A stretch of DNA of 41,119 nucleotides from an uncultured Gammaproteobacteria bacterium (GCA_905612355.1 CAJQRU010000005.1:1-41119), one strand, 5' to 3'. Positions 24,546-32,867 are shown, counted from the stretch's first letter. Notes: generated from the sequence alone by a model not told the origin. Numbers and translations: made by a program.

Positions 24546-25633
24546 ATGGCCCCCGTTTCGTACGGATCATGTGGGTAGTCTGCTCCGGCCACCCTCCTTA
24601 ATGCTGGCCTACCGTGACCATCGAACTGGCAAGGCAACTGATGTCTCACTGGCTAAAGCCCAAGACGATGCCATTCGGGAGGCTATCGCCCTCCAAGAAG
24701 CGGTGGGACTCGAATCAATCACTGATGGCGAATTCCGCCGCGCTTCCTATTGGTCGAGCTTTGTTGAACGGATTGATGGCCTGGAAATTAAAGATGCTGC
24801 TTTCACGTTTGGTGACGAATGCGGCCATGAACAGGCATTCACCGCACCCCATGTCAGCGACCCTGTGCGATGGCAACAAGCCATCGCAGTCGATAAATTT
24901 GAATTTGTTCATGCATCAACGAGTCAAACACCCAAGACCACCCTGCCCTCACCACCATCCATGCACTGGTGGCGAGTGGATCAAGGCATTGAGAAAGCTG
25001 TGTATCCCAATGCTAAAAGCTATTTCACTGATCTTGCCGCGGTCTATCGACAGGAAATTGCAGCACTCGCAGCCGCGGGGTCAACCTACATCCAGTTGGA
25101 CGACGTCCCGTTTGCCATGTTGTGTGACCCTGAAGTTCGTGTGGAGGTGGCGTCAAAACATATCGATCCCGACCAATTGCTTCAGGATTACGTCGCCTTG
25201 TGCAACGACAGCCTTCGCGATCTTTCTCCAGGTGTCACTGTCGCAATGCATTTTTGCCCGAGGCAACTATAAAGCACACTTCCTACCCCAGGGAGGATAC
25301 GAAGCGGTTGCTGGCCTACTCTTTAACGGGCTGACAGTGGATGCTTACTTGCTGGAATTTGATTCTCCCAGAGCAGGCCATTTCACGCCTCTACGGTTTA
25401 TGCCAACGGGCCGACGCGTTGTGCTGGGGCCGATCTCAACCAAAACACCGATCCTGGAAAACACCGATCCATTAATGCGTCGTTTCGATGAAGCAGCATT
25501 ACATATTGACCCCGCCGCGATATGCATCAGCCCACAATGTGGATTCGCCAGCACCATCGGCGGTAACCCGCTAACCATCAGTAAACAACGTGCCAAACTC
25601 AGCCTGGTGGTGGAAACAGCAGCCGCCTTGTGA
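24546..25633 (+). pseudogene. MetE-like zinc methyltransferase (cobalamin-independent methionine synthase II family) with two +1 frameshifts
   Basis: The region codes for a roughly 361-residue MetE C-terminal-domain-like protein spread over three frames. Removing one C from the CCCCC at 24550-24554 joins the ATG at 24546 to MAPFRTDHVGSLLRP, a family N-terminus. Removing one C from the CCC at 25257-25259 joins VAMHFC to RGNYKAHFLPQGGYE. With both removed the length is 1086 nt, an exact multiple of three. All expected zinc ligands then appear: His and Cys in MHFCRGN, Glu in YLLEFDSPR, and Cys in ISPQCGFAS. Such proteins transfer methyl or alkyl groups to thiols. It follows boxB and converges on livF with a 15-nt gap. 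Whether it is a pseudogene or suffers homopolymer errors cannot be decided here. Confidence 0.88.
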
Positions 25634-25648
25634 AGACAATCGACTTCT

Positions 25649-26350
25649 TTAAAAACCCAGATAGCGGCTCATTACGTCACTGCCATCCAGAAGCGATCGC
25701 GAGTCACCCTGCCAGACAATGCACCCCTTCTCGATAATGAAATGATGATCGGCGATTGCAGCGAGATCTCGCACATTCTTGTCAATGACCAGTATAGATA
25801 ACCCCTCTGCTTTGAGTTGACCAAGACAAGTCCATATATCCCTCCGGACCAATGGCGCGAGCCCCTCAGTCGCTTCGTCCAGTATCAGCAACCGAGGGTT
25901 GGTCATTAGTGCACGCCCGATCGCCAACATCTGTTGTTCGCCCCCTGACAACAAGTTACCCGGTCCTTTTAAACGCACCGCCAATGCAGGAAACATATCC
26001 AACACACGATCAAGACCCCAGTTTCGGGCCTTGTTATTTGTTAACTTGGCCGTGGCAACAAGATTTTCCAGCACCGTCAAATTCGGAAAAATCTGTCGCC
26101 CTTCGGGGACCAACCCGATGCCCATTTGCGCCACCCGATAACTCGGTAGGTTAGTGATCTTTTGTCCCTCCCACCTCACCTCACCTTCTCGAACAGGCAG
26201 CATCCCCATAATGCAGTGCACAGACGTTGTCTTACCCATTCCGTTTCGGCCCATCAACGTCACAACCTGGCCCGGTTTAACTTTAAAACAAGTACCGAAC
26301 AGGGCCTGGCTCGCACCATAAAACGCCTGGATATCGTTGACCTCTAGCAT
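25649..26350 (-). CDS. livF: Branched-chain amino acid-type ABC transporter, ATP-binding protein
   Basis: A 233-residue ABC ATPase of the LivF type. Walker A is GRNGMGKT (residues 34-41), the signature LSGGEQQ (134-140) and Walker B LLILDEA (154-160). The LivF-typical phrase GLVPEGRQIFPNLTVLENL is present. It energises the importer encoded by livG, livM, livH and the substrate-binding gene upstream on the same strand; livG is 31 nt upstream. In an island with boxBC and a benzoate-CoA ligase the importer probably takes up an aromatic acid rather than leucine; this is inference from place, not from the sequence. Confidence 0.94.
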   Translation of the reverse strand: MLEVNDIQAFYGASQALFGTCFKVKPGQVVTLMGRNGMGKTTSVHCIMGMLPVREGEVRWEGQKITNLPSYRVAQMGIGLVPEGRQIFPNLTVLENLVATAKLTNNKARNWGLDRVLDMFPALAVRLKGPGNLLSGGEQQMLAIGRALMTNPRLLILDEATEGLAPLVRRDIWTCLGQLKAEGLSILVIDKNVRDLAAIADHHFIIEKGCIVWQGDSRSLLDGSDVMSRYLGF

Positions 26351-26381
26351 GCGTTTACTTTTATTTTCACGTATTCGAACA

Positions 26382-27164
26382 TCATGTCTCTCTGGCCGAT
26401 TTAATCGCCGTATTTATGTCTTCGCCCAAATAAGCCTCGCGCACCAATCGATCAGCGCGAATAACATCCGGGGTACCCGTTGCGATGGCCCGACCCTCAA
26501 CCATCACAGTGATTCTATCGGCGAGTGCAAACACCGCATCCATATCATGTTCAACCAATATGATGGTGCGTGAGCCCTTCAATGATTCCAGCATAGACAC
26601 CATACGAGTGGAATCTTCCCGCCCCATCCCGGCAGTGGGCTCATCCAGCAAAACCAGCTCCGGATCGGTCGCCAACACCATCGCTAACTCCAGTTGCCTA
26701 TGCTCTCCATGAGACAAAGGTCCTGCGACCTGCATTGCTTCAGTCTCAAGACCCACCTGAGTCAGTGCCCGCATGGCCGGCTCCGTTAACTGGTCGTCAA
26801 TAATCGCCGACTCCCAAAACCGGTAGGAGTGTCCTGCCTTCGCCTGCACCGCCAACACCACATTTTCAAGCACCGTCATGTCGTGAATGATGCTGGTGAT
26901 CTGAAAAGATCGTGCCATACCAAGATGTGGCCGCCGGTAGGCCGGCATCCGAGTAATATCCCGGCCGCGGAAAACAACCTGACCCGCATCCGGTAACACC
27001 ACTCCTGTTAACTGTGACACCAGCGTAGTCTTGCCCGCACCGTTGGGGCCGATCACGGCATGGACTTCTCGTTCCAGCACATCAAGGGTCAGTCCGTTTG
27101 TCGCCGCTACGCCACCAAACGATTTGTACAAATCTTTAATACCCAAAATCACCGACTCGTCCAT
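26382..27164 (-). CDS. livG: Branched-chain amino acid-type ABC transporter, ATP-binding protein
   Basis: A 260-residue ABC ATPase of the LivG type, recognised by Walker A GPNGAGKTT, the long insertion with RRPHLGMARSFQITSIIHDMTVLENV, a signature region GPLSHGEHRQLELAM (LSHGE instead of LSGGQ, common in LivG-like proteins), Walker B LVLLDEPTAGM and the H-loop ILVEHDMD. I chose the ATG at 27162-27164, which follows the livM stop by one base (TGATATG), indicating translational coupling; the frame extends 27 codons into livM without similarity. It pairs with LivF in the cytoplasmic face of the importer. Confidence 0.93.
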   Translation of the reverse strand: MDESVILGIKDLYKSFGGVAATNGLTLDVLEREVHAVIGPNGAGKTTLVSQLTGVVLPDAGQVVFRGRDITRMPAYRRPHLGMARSFQITSIIHDMTVLENVVLAVQAKAGHSYRFWESAIIDDQLTEPAMRALTQVGLETEAMQVAGPLSHGEHRQLELAMVLATDPELVLLDEPTAGMGREDSTRMVSMLESLKGSRTIILVEHDMDAVFALADRITVMVEGRAIATGTPDVIRADRLVREAYLGEDINTAIKSARET

Positions 27165-27165
27165 A

Positions 27166-28110
27166 TCAGCGCTCCGGGCGTCTGCCGAGCCAGCTATCGA
27201 TACCACCCTTAGCGAACAAGACCACCAAAATGAGAAAGATTCCAAATATCAATTGCCAATACAACCAGAATCCTGAAAGGATCTCCTCCAGGAGGATAAA
27301 TAAACCGGCACCCAAAACCGGGCCAAAGAGACTGCTCGTCCCACCTAGCACCACCATAAAGATCAACTCTCCTGATCGAGTCCAATCCATCATTTCCGGA
27401 CTGATAAAACTGGTGAAATTACCGAGTAAAGCGCCTGCATAACCGCACAACGCCCCTGCGATGACGTAACACACCAGCCTGTAGCGGAAAGTATCGAAAC
27501 CAAGAGACTGCATTCGAGCCTCATTACCGCGCGCGCCCTGAATCACCATACCGAAACGCGAATGTACGATGCGTCGGATTAAATAAAGAATACCCAGCAA
27601 AGACACAAAGCAAACGTAGTACAACACCGTGTCATTTTCTAGATTGACCCATTGTCCAAACTCGCTTCTCACTTCAATGACCAAGCCATCGTCTCCGCCG
27701 TATTCTTCTATTGAAACGAAGGCGAAAAACACCATCATTGAAAATGCCATGGTGATCATGATGAAGTTGACACCACGAGTTCTCAAACACACCAGACCTG
27801 TCAGGAAGGCGAAGGCCGCCGACACAACAACCGCTATTCCTATGTGTATGAAACCGTTATAAATCTCGTAATAGACAGGAATTCCCACTGCGTAGGCTCC
27901 TATGCCCAGGTACGCGGCGTGCCCAAAACTAATCATCCGTCCATAGCCCAGAATTAAATTTAAACTTACCGCGGCAATTGCCAGAATCACCAATCGAGTT
28001 GCAAGGACAAGAAAAAACTCCCGGCCCGTCATGCTGACAAAGACCGGTAATAGGGCCAGGGCCACGAGCACTACCAGTGTCACCCATCCGCGCAACGTAA
28101 GACTTTTCAT
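27166..28110 (-). CDS. livM: Branched-chain amino acid-type ABC transporter permease
   Basis: A 314-residue inner-membrane permease with eight to ten hydrophobic segments. The LivM signatures are LAIAAVSLNLILGYGRMISFGHAAYLGIGAYA near residue 45 and the EAA-like loop RIVHSRFGMVIQGARGNEARMQSLGFDTFRYRL near residue 190. It forms the translocation pore with LivH. It starts 18 nt after livH and its stop is joined to the livG start, so the genes are one operon. The protein is cut short by nothing visible. Confidence 0.94.
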   Translation of the reverse strand: MKSLTLRGWVTLVVLVALALLPVFVSMTGREFFLVLATRLVILAIAAVSLNLILGYGRMISFGHAAYLGIGAYAVGIPVYYEIYNGFIHIGIAVVVSAAFAFLTGLVCLRTRGVNFIMITMAFSMMVFFAFVSIEEYGGDDGLVIEVRSEFGQWVNLENDTVLYYVCFVSLLGILYLIRRIVHSRFGMVIQGARGNEARMQSLGFDTFRYRLVCYVIAGALCGYAGALLGNFTSFISPEMMDWTRSGELIFMVVLGGTSSLFGPVLGAGLFILLEEILSGFWLYWQLIFGIFLILVVLFAKGGIDSWLGRRPER

Positions 28111-28128
28111 CGCTAAAAAGAACCGAAC

Positions 28129-29052
28129 TCAGCGTCCGCGGGGCCCGAATAACCCTGACGGCCGAACAGCCAGAATAACAGCCATCAGAATGTAAATTAG
28201 CATTGCCGATACTGCAGGAGCAGACGTTTCAGCATTTTGTGCTGACATAAACATTTTAAATAAGACATCCAAATACGATCGCCCCATGATGTCGATCAAT
28301 CCCACCAAAATAGCCGCGATGAAGGCGCCCTTGATCGAACCGATGCCGCCGATCACGATCACCACAAACGCCACAATAATGATCTGATTGCCCATTCCGA
28401 TTGATGCCTCGGTAATCGGCCCAATCATCATGCCGGCCAAACCGGCGAGCACGGCACCAATGACAAAAACAATAGAAAATAACAGTCCGATATTGACACC
28501 CAAGGCACTGACCATCTTGCGATTTGATGCCCCCGCACGAATTTGCATGCCAAGTCGAGTCCGCGTCACCAGAATGAATAATCCGAAGGCAACCGCGAGG
28601 CCAGTCAGAATGATCGCCACACGATAGGTTGGCACTTCGATGGCATCGCCCAGTGAAACCTGACCATCCAGCCATGCGGGCAATGGAATGACCTGACCAT
28701 CAGGCCCCCATATCATCTGTGTCAATGTGTCAAAAACGAGAATTAACCCAAAGGTTGCCAACACATGATCGAGATGATCACGCTCATAGAGGTGCCGCAC
28801 GACAATCAGTTCAACTAGAACACCCACAACAGCCGTGGCCGGCAGCGCTAACAGTAGCCCCAACCAAAATGAATCCAACCACTGGGTGAGAGTTGCGCAG
28901 AAAAATGCCCCAACCATATACAGCGAGCCATGAGCCAAATTGACAAAATCCATGATGCCGAAAATCAGGGTTAATCCTGAAGCAAGCAAAAACAGCAGAA
29001 TTCCGAACTGCAGACCGTTCAACAGTTGAACAGTCAGCAGCGTCCAATCCAT
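28129..29052 (-). CDS. livH: Branched-chain amino acid-type ABC transporter permease
   Basis: A 307-residue inner-membrane protein of the LivH type: LLNGLQFGILLFLLASGLTLIFGIMDFVNLAHGSLYMVGA at the N-terminus, a cytoplasmic EAA loop with RLGMQIRAGASNRKMVSALGVN near residue 165, and a C-terminal AVRPSGLFGPRGR typical of the family. It is the partner of LivM. About 110 nt separate it from the substrate-binding gene, a gap that contains a strong hairpin (separate entry). Confidence 0.94.
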   Translation of the reverse strand: MDWTLLTVQLLNGLQFGILLFLLASGLTLIFGIMDFVNLAHGSLYMVGAFFCATLTQWLDSFWLGLLLALPATAVVGVLVELIVVRHLYERDHLDHVLATFGLILVFDTLTQMIWGPDGQVIPLPAWLDGQVSLGDAIEVPTYRVAIILTGLAVAFGLFILVTRTRLGMQIRAGASNRKMVSALGVNIGLLFSIVFVIGAVLAGLAGMMIGPITEASIGMGNQIIIVAFVVIVIGGIGSIKGAFIAAILVGLIDIMGRSYLDVLFKMFMSAQNAETSAPAVSAMLIYILMAVILAVRPSGLFGPRGR

Positions 29053-29094
29053 GATGATGTCAAACCGCCGTGGAAAACAACATTAGCCTCGTGG

Positions 29095-29148
29095 GGCTGA
29101 TTCCGGCAGGCAGGGGTTCAACCACCTGTCTGCCGGATTCATTCAGCC
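29095..29148 (-). promoter_or_regulatory. Intercistronic stem-loop between substrate-binding gene and livH
   Basis: CCGGCAGGCAGG at 29103-29114 pairs with CCTGTCTGCCGG at 29125-29136 (12 pairs, one G-U in one RNA orientation), with GGTT/AACC extending into the loop and an outer stem GGCTGA (29095-29100)/TCAGCC (29143-29148). On the minus strand no U-tract follows, so it is better explained as an mRNA-stabilising or attenuating element that raises the ratio of binding protein to permease than as a full terminator. Confidence 0.6.
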
Positions 29149-29162
29149 AAATACGAGTGCAA

Positions 29163-30350
29163 TTACAATTTACACTGGCCGTGATAGGTATCCTGATGAT
29201 CACTCAGCACTGTCGACACATGCGAAACGAACCAATCCCCGTTCGCATCCTTTTTAACCGTCCGCAGATAGAAGTTCTGGATCGGGAAATGATTGGAACC
29301 ATAGCGGTACTTGCCGCGCACGCTTGGAAAGTCCGCCTTTAACATGCCAGCTCGAATACCATCCTGGTTGCTGGTATCTCCGTTAACGGCGTCAACGCCA
29401 CTTTTTATCAACATAATCGCGTCGTAGGATTGTGCTGCATAATGCGTTGGGTATCGACCGGTCTTGGCCTTGAAGTCAGCGACAAATCGCTTGTTCGTCG
29501 CATTATCAAGATCTGGTGCCCAGAACATCGTATTCCACGAGCCAAGAACGCCTCCAAGTTTTGCTTTCTGCAAACGCGCAAGAGACAACGCATCCACCGT
29601 AAAGACCGTGTAAAGTGGAATTTTTCCACGTAATCCGGCCTGATCATACTGCTTGATGAACGCCGGCCCGGCCGGACCCGGGTAAAAGACAAAAATAGCG
29701 TCCGCGCCCGATGCTTTGGCTTTCGCGAGTTCTGCGGAAAAATCAAGTTGCATGTCCTTACCCCACTTGGTCATGTCTTTTCCCACGATTTCTCCCTTAA
29801 AAGTTCGCTCAACACCCGCCACCATGTTCTTACCCGCAGCGTAGTTGGGCGACATAATGTATAGCTTCTTGACACCCTTCTTGTTCAGAACCTCCCCTGT
29901 AGCCATTGGGTTTTGATCGTTCTGCCACGAGGAAGAAAAGAAATTCTTATGGCATAACTTTCCGGCTAACGGTGATGGTCCTGCATTGGCACTGATCAAA
30001 AATTTACCTCCGTCCAATGCAGATTTCCGTGATGCGAGCAACACATGTGACCAGATAAATCCGGTGACAAAGTGCACGTCATCTTGTTTCACCAATTTGT
30101 CGGTTTTCTGTTTTCCGATTTCTGGTTTAAACCCATCGTCTTCAACGATAAATTCAACGGCTTTGCCACCCATCTTATGACCAATATGATCCAAGGCGAT
30201 GTTTGCGGCATCAACCATATCTCGCCCTATAGCGCCTGCCGGGGTCGTCAGTGTTGTGACAAATCCGATGCGCACGTTGTCAGCAAATGCCGACGTCGCA
30301 ACCAACCCCAGTGAGAGAACAAAATACTTAAGTAAACGACTCATCATCAT
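29163..30350 (-). CDS. ABC transporter periplasmic substrate-binding protein (LivK-like, aromatic acid candidate)
   Basis: A 395-residue type I periplasmic binding protein. The signal peptide MMMSRLLKYFVLSLGLVATSAFA is cleaved near residue 23. VRIGFVTTLTTPAGAIGRDMVDAANIALDHIG, the VVFxTGFIWSH-like strand and ADAIFVFYPGPAGPAFIKQYDQAGL are typical of the Peripla_BP_6 family. It begins with a strong ribosome-binding site (GGAGGAG, 7 nt before ATG) and is the first gene of the importer operon. Sequence alone does not fix the ligand; the adjacent benzoate-CoA ligase remnant, the ligase and boxBC suggest an aromatic carboxylate. Confidence 0.92.
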   Translation of the reverse strand: MMMSRLLKYFVLSLGLVATSAFADNVRIGFVTTLTTPAGAIGRDMVDAANIALDHIGHKMGGKAVEFIVEDDGFKPEIGKQKTDKLVKQDDVHFVTGFIWSHVLLASRKSALDGGKFLISANAGPSPLAGKLCHKNFFSSSWQNDQNPMATGEVLNKKGVKKLYIMSPNYAAGKNMVAGVERTFKGEIVGKDMTKWGKDMQLDFSAELAKAKASGADAIFVFYPGPAGPAFIKQYDQAGLRGKIPLYTVFTVDALSLARLQKAKLGGVLGSWNTMFWAPDLDNATNKRFVADFKAKTGRYPTHYAAQSYDAIMLIKSGVDAVNGDTSNQDGIRAGMLKADFPSVRGKYRYGSNHFPIQNFYLRTVKKDANGDWFVSHVSTVLSDHQDTYHGQCKL

Positions 30351-30434
30351 TCCAGCTCCTCCTTCAGCGTTGTCATAACGATATCCGGCATCGCCGGCAC
30401 CGCGGTTTCTATATTCTGGCTTCCGTCTACGTTA

Positions 30435-30464
30435 ATCATACCCCAGACATCAGAGAATCCAGAA
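30435..30464 (-). promoter_or_regulatory. Candidate promoter of the importer operon
   Basis: On the minus strand TATGAT at 30440-30435 is a good -10 hexamer, about 85 nt upstream of the substrate-binding gene start. Upstream TTCTGG/TCTGGA at 17 to 18 nt is a poor -35, so an activator may be needed. A short perfect hairpin (CCGGC-ATC-GCCGG, 30385-30397) lies between it and the gene. Confidence 0.3.
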
Positions 30465-30540
30465 TGTCCAAATATCTACTGTTGGGCAACCAACCAACAG
30501 GCGGGATAGACCCCCATTTAACTCGTGTTCAACCGTTAGG

Positions 30541-30945
30541 CTAACACTCTCCCTTGATAATCTTCCTTGTTGGCGTCCACGGCATTTTCTCAACGATTTC
30601 TAATCGTTCCGGCCATTCCACCTTAGAGACATTCTCACCTTCAAGCAACACACAGACCTCCGTCAACGACAGATCGAATCTGCGGTAAGAGGGTAACAAA
30701 GCAGCAGGCCTTTTCACCCAATATTGTATCCGGCATAACCACAATAGCCGCCTGATCAATGACATCGTTCTGCATTAACAGCGCTTCAATATCCGTCGGG
30801 TTGTATTTGACACCGCCACGATTGATCAAATCCTTTGTGCGGCCGGTAAGACGGATGCACCCCAAATCGTCGATACAGGCTAAATCTCCGCTACGAAACC
30901 AGCCGTCCGTGGTAAATGCCGCCGCGTTATAGGCCGACGGTAATC
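30541..30945 (-). pseudogene. Remnant of an AMP-dependent acyl-CoA ligase C-terminal domain
   Basis: About 130 codons of an ANL-family ligase C-terminus remain. One frame gives AYNAAAFTTDGWFRSGDLAC, GCIRLTGRTKDLINRGGVKY (the hinge and A8 loop), then NPTDIEALL and ILGEKACCFVTL. Near 30675-30695 the similarity switches frame and continues FDLSLTEVC to the C-terminal lysine motif MPWTPTRKIIKGE. Upstream of about 30945 the similarity stops abruptly, though the frame stays open into the neighbouring ligase gene, and no start or AMP-binding core is present. It is therefore a truncated and frameshifted leftover, probably of a dihydroxybenzoate- or cyclohexanecarboxylate-type ligase, between the importer and the intact benzoate-CoA ligase. 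Confidence 0.85.
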
Positions 30946-31079
30946 CTATAGATAGTGGCCACTGTGTGTCATCAACAGACGCGTGATCACAGCGCTGCTT
31001 CCTTAGCTGTATTGCCAACAAACTACGAAAATGAATGAACCGACAATAGGCGATGACCTGTAGTAACGAGCGATGCCAT

Positions 31080-32663
31080 TCAGGACTCTGCAGGCGCGGT
31101 CTCACGCAATTTGAATCTTCGAATTTTTCCGGTTGCTGTTTTCGGGAGATCGTCGACAAATTCGATCCATCGCGGATACTTGAATGGTGCCAAACGTGTC
31201 TTAACGAAAGCCTGAAGCTCTGTTTCCAAGTCAACGGTTACCGCAATATTTTCCTTTAGTACCACATAGGCTTTTGGTTTAATTAGACCCGCTTCGTCTT
31301 CTTGAGCCACCACAGCGACTTCCAACACCCGGGATTCAGCTAACAGTGCACTTTCGACTTCAAAAGGTGACACCCAGATCCCGCCGACTTTAAGCATGTC
31401 ATCGGTTCGACCAAAATAATGGTAATAACCGTCTTCATCGACAACATACTTATCACCAGAACGGATCCACCCCCCTTCAAATGTGTGTGCAGTCTTGTCT
31501 CGCTGATTCCAATAGGACGAGGCGCCAGATGGTCCGCTAACCAGCAGCTCTCCCATATCCCCGGTTGATACCTCGTGATTATCCTCATCAACAATCCGCA
31601 ATCGATAACCCGGTACCGCTCTACCTGAGGTGCCGTAACGAATATCACCGGGTCGGTTACTGAGAAAAATGTGCAACATCTCAGTACTGCCGAGACCATC
31701 TAAAACCGGTACGCCGAATCGGCGCTCCCACTCTTTCCCCACCTCAGACGGCAACGCTTCACCGGCGGAAACACACAAACGCAATGCGTCAGACACGCGC
31801 GATCGATCGTTGTCCGGATTAGCCAAAATCGCATTGAAAAGCGTCGGCACCCCAAAGAAAATCGAACTTTCCTGGCTCTTTAACACGGTGAGCACGGCAT
31901 CCGGCGTCGGTCGTTCGGCCAATAATGCAGCGCCAGCACCCACATGCAATGGAAACGTCATTGCGTTACCCAGACCATAGGCAAAGAATAACTTAGCGGC
32001 AGAAAACACTCGGTCGTCTGGTCGAATACCGAGCACTTGGTCACCATACAAAGAAGCCGTTTGAATCAGGTCAGACTGATGATGGATCACCCCTTTAGGA
32101 GTGCCTGTCGAGCCCGAGGTGTAAAGCCAGAAAGCCGCATCATCACAACAGGTTTCAGCTACTGGTACTGCCGCGGCCTCACTCTTGATTAAGGTGTCCA
32201 ATTCCAGGCCACCGCTGGGGTGACTGCCACTGACCACTACCTGCTTCAGAAAGGGCTGGCCCTCTATGCAATCAGTAAAACGGTCATACAACGCGTCGCT
32301 GACCACCAAAGCAACCGCCCGACTGTCACGCAGCATGTAGTCGTAGTCAGATGCCGTCAGCAGCGTGTTAACTGGCACGGGGACCGCCCCGATACGGATG
32401 GCACCCCAGAACACAGCCGCGAATTCAAGGGTGTCGAGCATGCACACGAGGACACGCTGCTCTCTGTCCACACCCAGTGTAGCCAACGCTGCGCTGGTTC
32501 GCCCGACACGGTTCACGAAATCAGCATAGGTATGCTGACCTGCATTATCGACGAACGCAATCCGTTCGCCATGACCGACGTCCATATGGCGATCTACAAA
32601 ATGTTGTGCCGCATTATATTTCCGCGGCACATCGACACGTAGAGAGGACAAGTCTCGACTCAC
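31080..32663 (-). CDS. bclA: Benzoate-CoA ligase family protein
   Basis: A 527-residue AMP-forming ligase. Motif LYTSGSTGTPKGVIHHQSD (A3, near residue 177), DGLGSTEMLHIFLSN (A5), RSGDKYVVDEDGYYHYFGRTDDMLKVGG (A7-A8) and PKTATGKIRRF (A10 lysine) are present. The GLGSTEMLHIFLSNRPGDIRYGTSG stretch and the N-terminal NAAQHFVDRH are typical of benzoate-CoA ligases. It activates benzoate or a close relative to the CoA thioester, the substrate of BoxB. The start is GTG at 32661-32663, immediately after the TAA of the small upstream frame, so the two are translationally coupled. A ring-hydroxylated substrate is possible. Confidence 0.92.
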   Translation of the reverse strand: MSRDLSSLRVDVPRKYNAAQHFVDRHMDVGHGERIAFVDNAGQHTYADFVNRVGRTSAALATLGVDREQRVLVCMLDTLEFAAVFWGAIRIGAVPVPVNTLLTASDYDYMLRDSRAVALVVSDALYDRFTDCIEGQPFLKQVVVSGSHPSGGLELDTLIKSEAAAVPVAETCCDDAAFWLYTSGSTGTPKGVIHHQSDLIQTASLYGDQVLGIRPDDRVFSAAKLFFAYGLGNAMTFPLHVGAGAALLAERPTPDAVLTVLKSQESSIFFGVPTLFNAILANPDNDRSRVSDALRLCVSAGEALPSEVGKEWERRFGVPVLDGLGSTEMLHIFLSNRPGDIRYGTSGRAVPGYRLRIVDEDNHEVSTGDMGELLVSGPSGASSYWNQRDKTAHTFEGGWIRSGDKYVVDEDGYYHYFGRTDDMLKVGGIWVSPFEVESALLAESRVLEVAVVAQEDEAGLIKPKAYVVLKENIAVTVDLETELQAFVKTRLAPFKYPRWIEFVDDLPKTATGKIRRFKLRETAPAES

Positions 32664-32867
32664 TTAACCACCAGAGATCGCCCGCATGAAACTTATTTGA
32701 TTACCACCGCGGCCGCCTAGCAAATCTCGCAGCATTGCCCTGGACAAGTAGGCTTCACGAATTTCCTGCCGCTCAAGGTCGACGAAGACCACTGCACCCT
32801 GACTTGGATACTGCGGTGTGGCATACAGCCGCTCGCATAAGCGATCCACTCGTTGTCTTATCTTCAT
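32664..32867 (-). CDS. Short protein resembling the N-terminus of tungsten aldehyde oxidoreductase; probable remnant
   Basis: A 67-residue frame from ATG at 32865-32867 whose stop abuts the GTG of the benzoate-CoA ligase gene. Residues about 25-55 (AVVFVDLERQEIREAYLS, then LRDLLGGRGGN) resemble the first strand and first loop of AOR-family proteins (VDL...EIRE...LLGGRG). The similarity ends at the GGRG loop and the protein stops after ISGG, so no cofactor site is present. It could be the leftover of an AOR gene deleted when the ligase gene was joined, or a short coupled protein retained for expression of the ligase. The ending GG recalls MoaD/ThiS, but the rest does not fit that fold. Confidence 0.6.
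   Translation of the reverse strand: MKIRQRVDRLCERLYATPQYPSQGAVVFVDLERQEIREAYLSRAMLRDLLGGRGGNQISFMRAISGG

Noticed and set aside
32664-32867. MoaD/ThiS-like sulfur carrier because of the C-terminal GG
   Set aside because: The rest of the protein resembles the AOR N-terminus and lacks the ubiquitin-like pattern.
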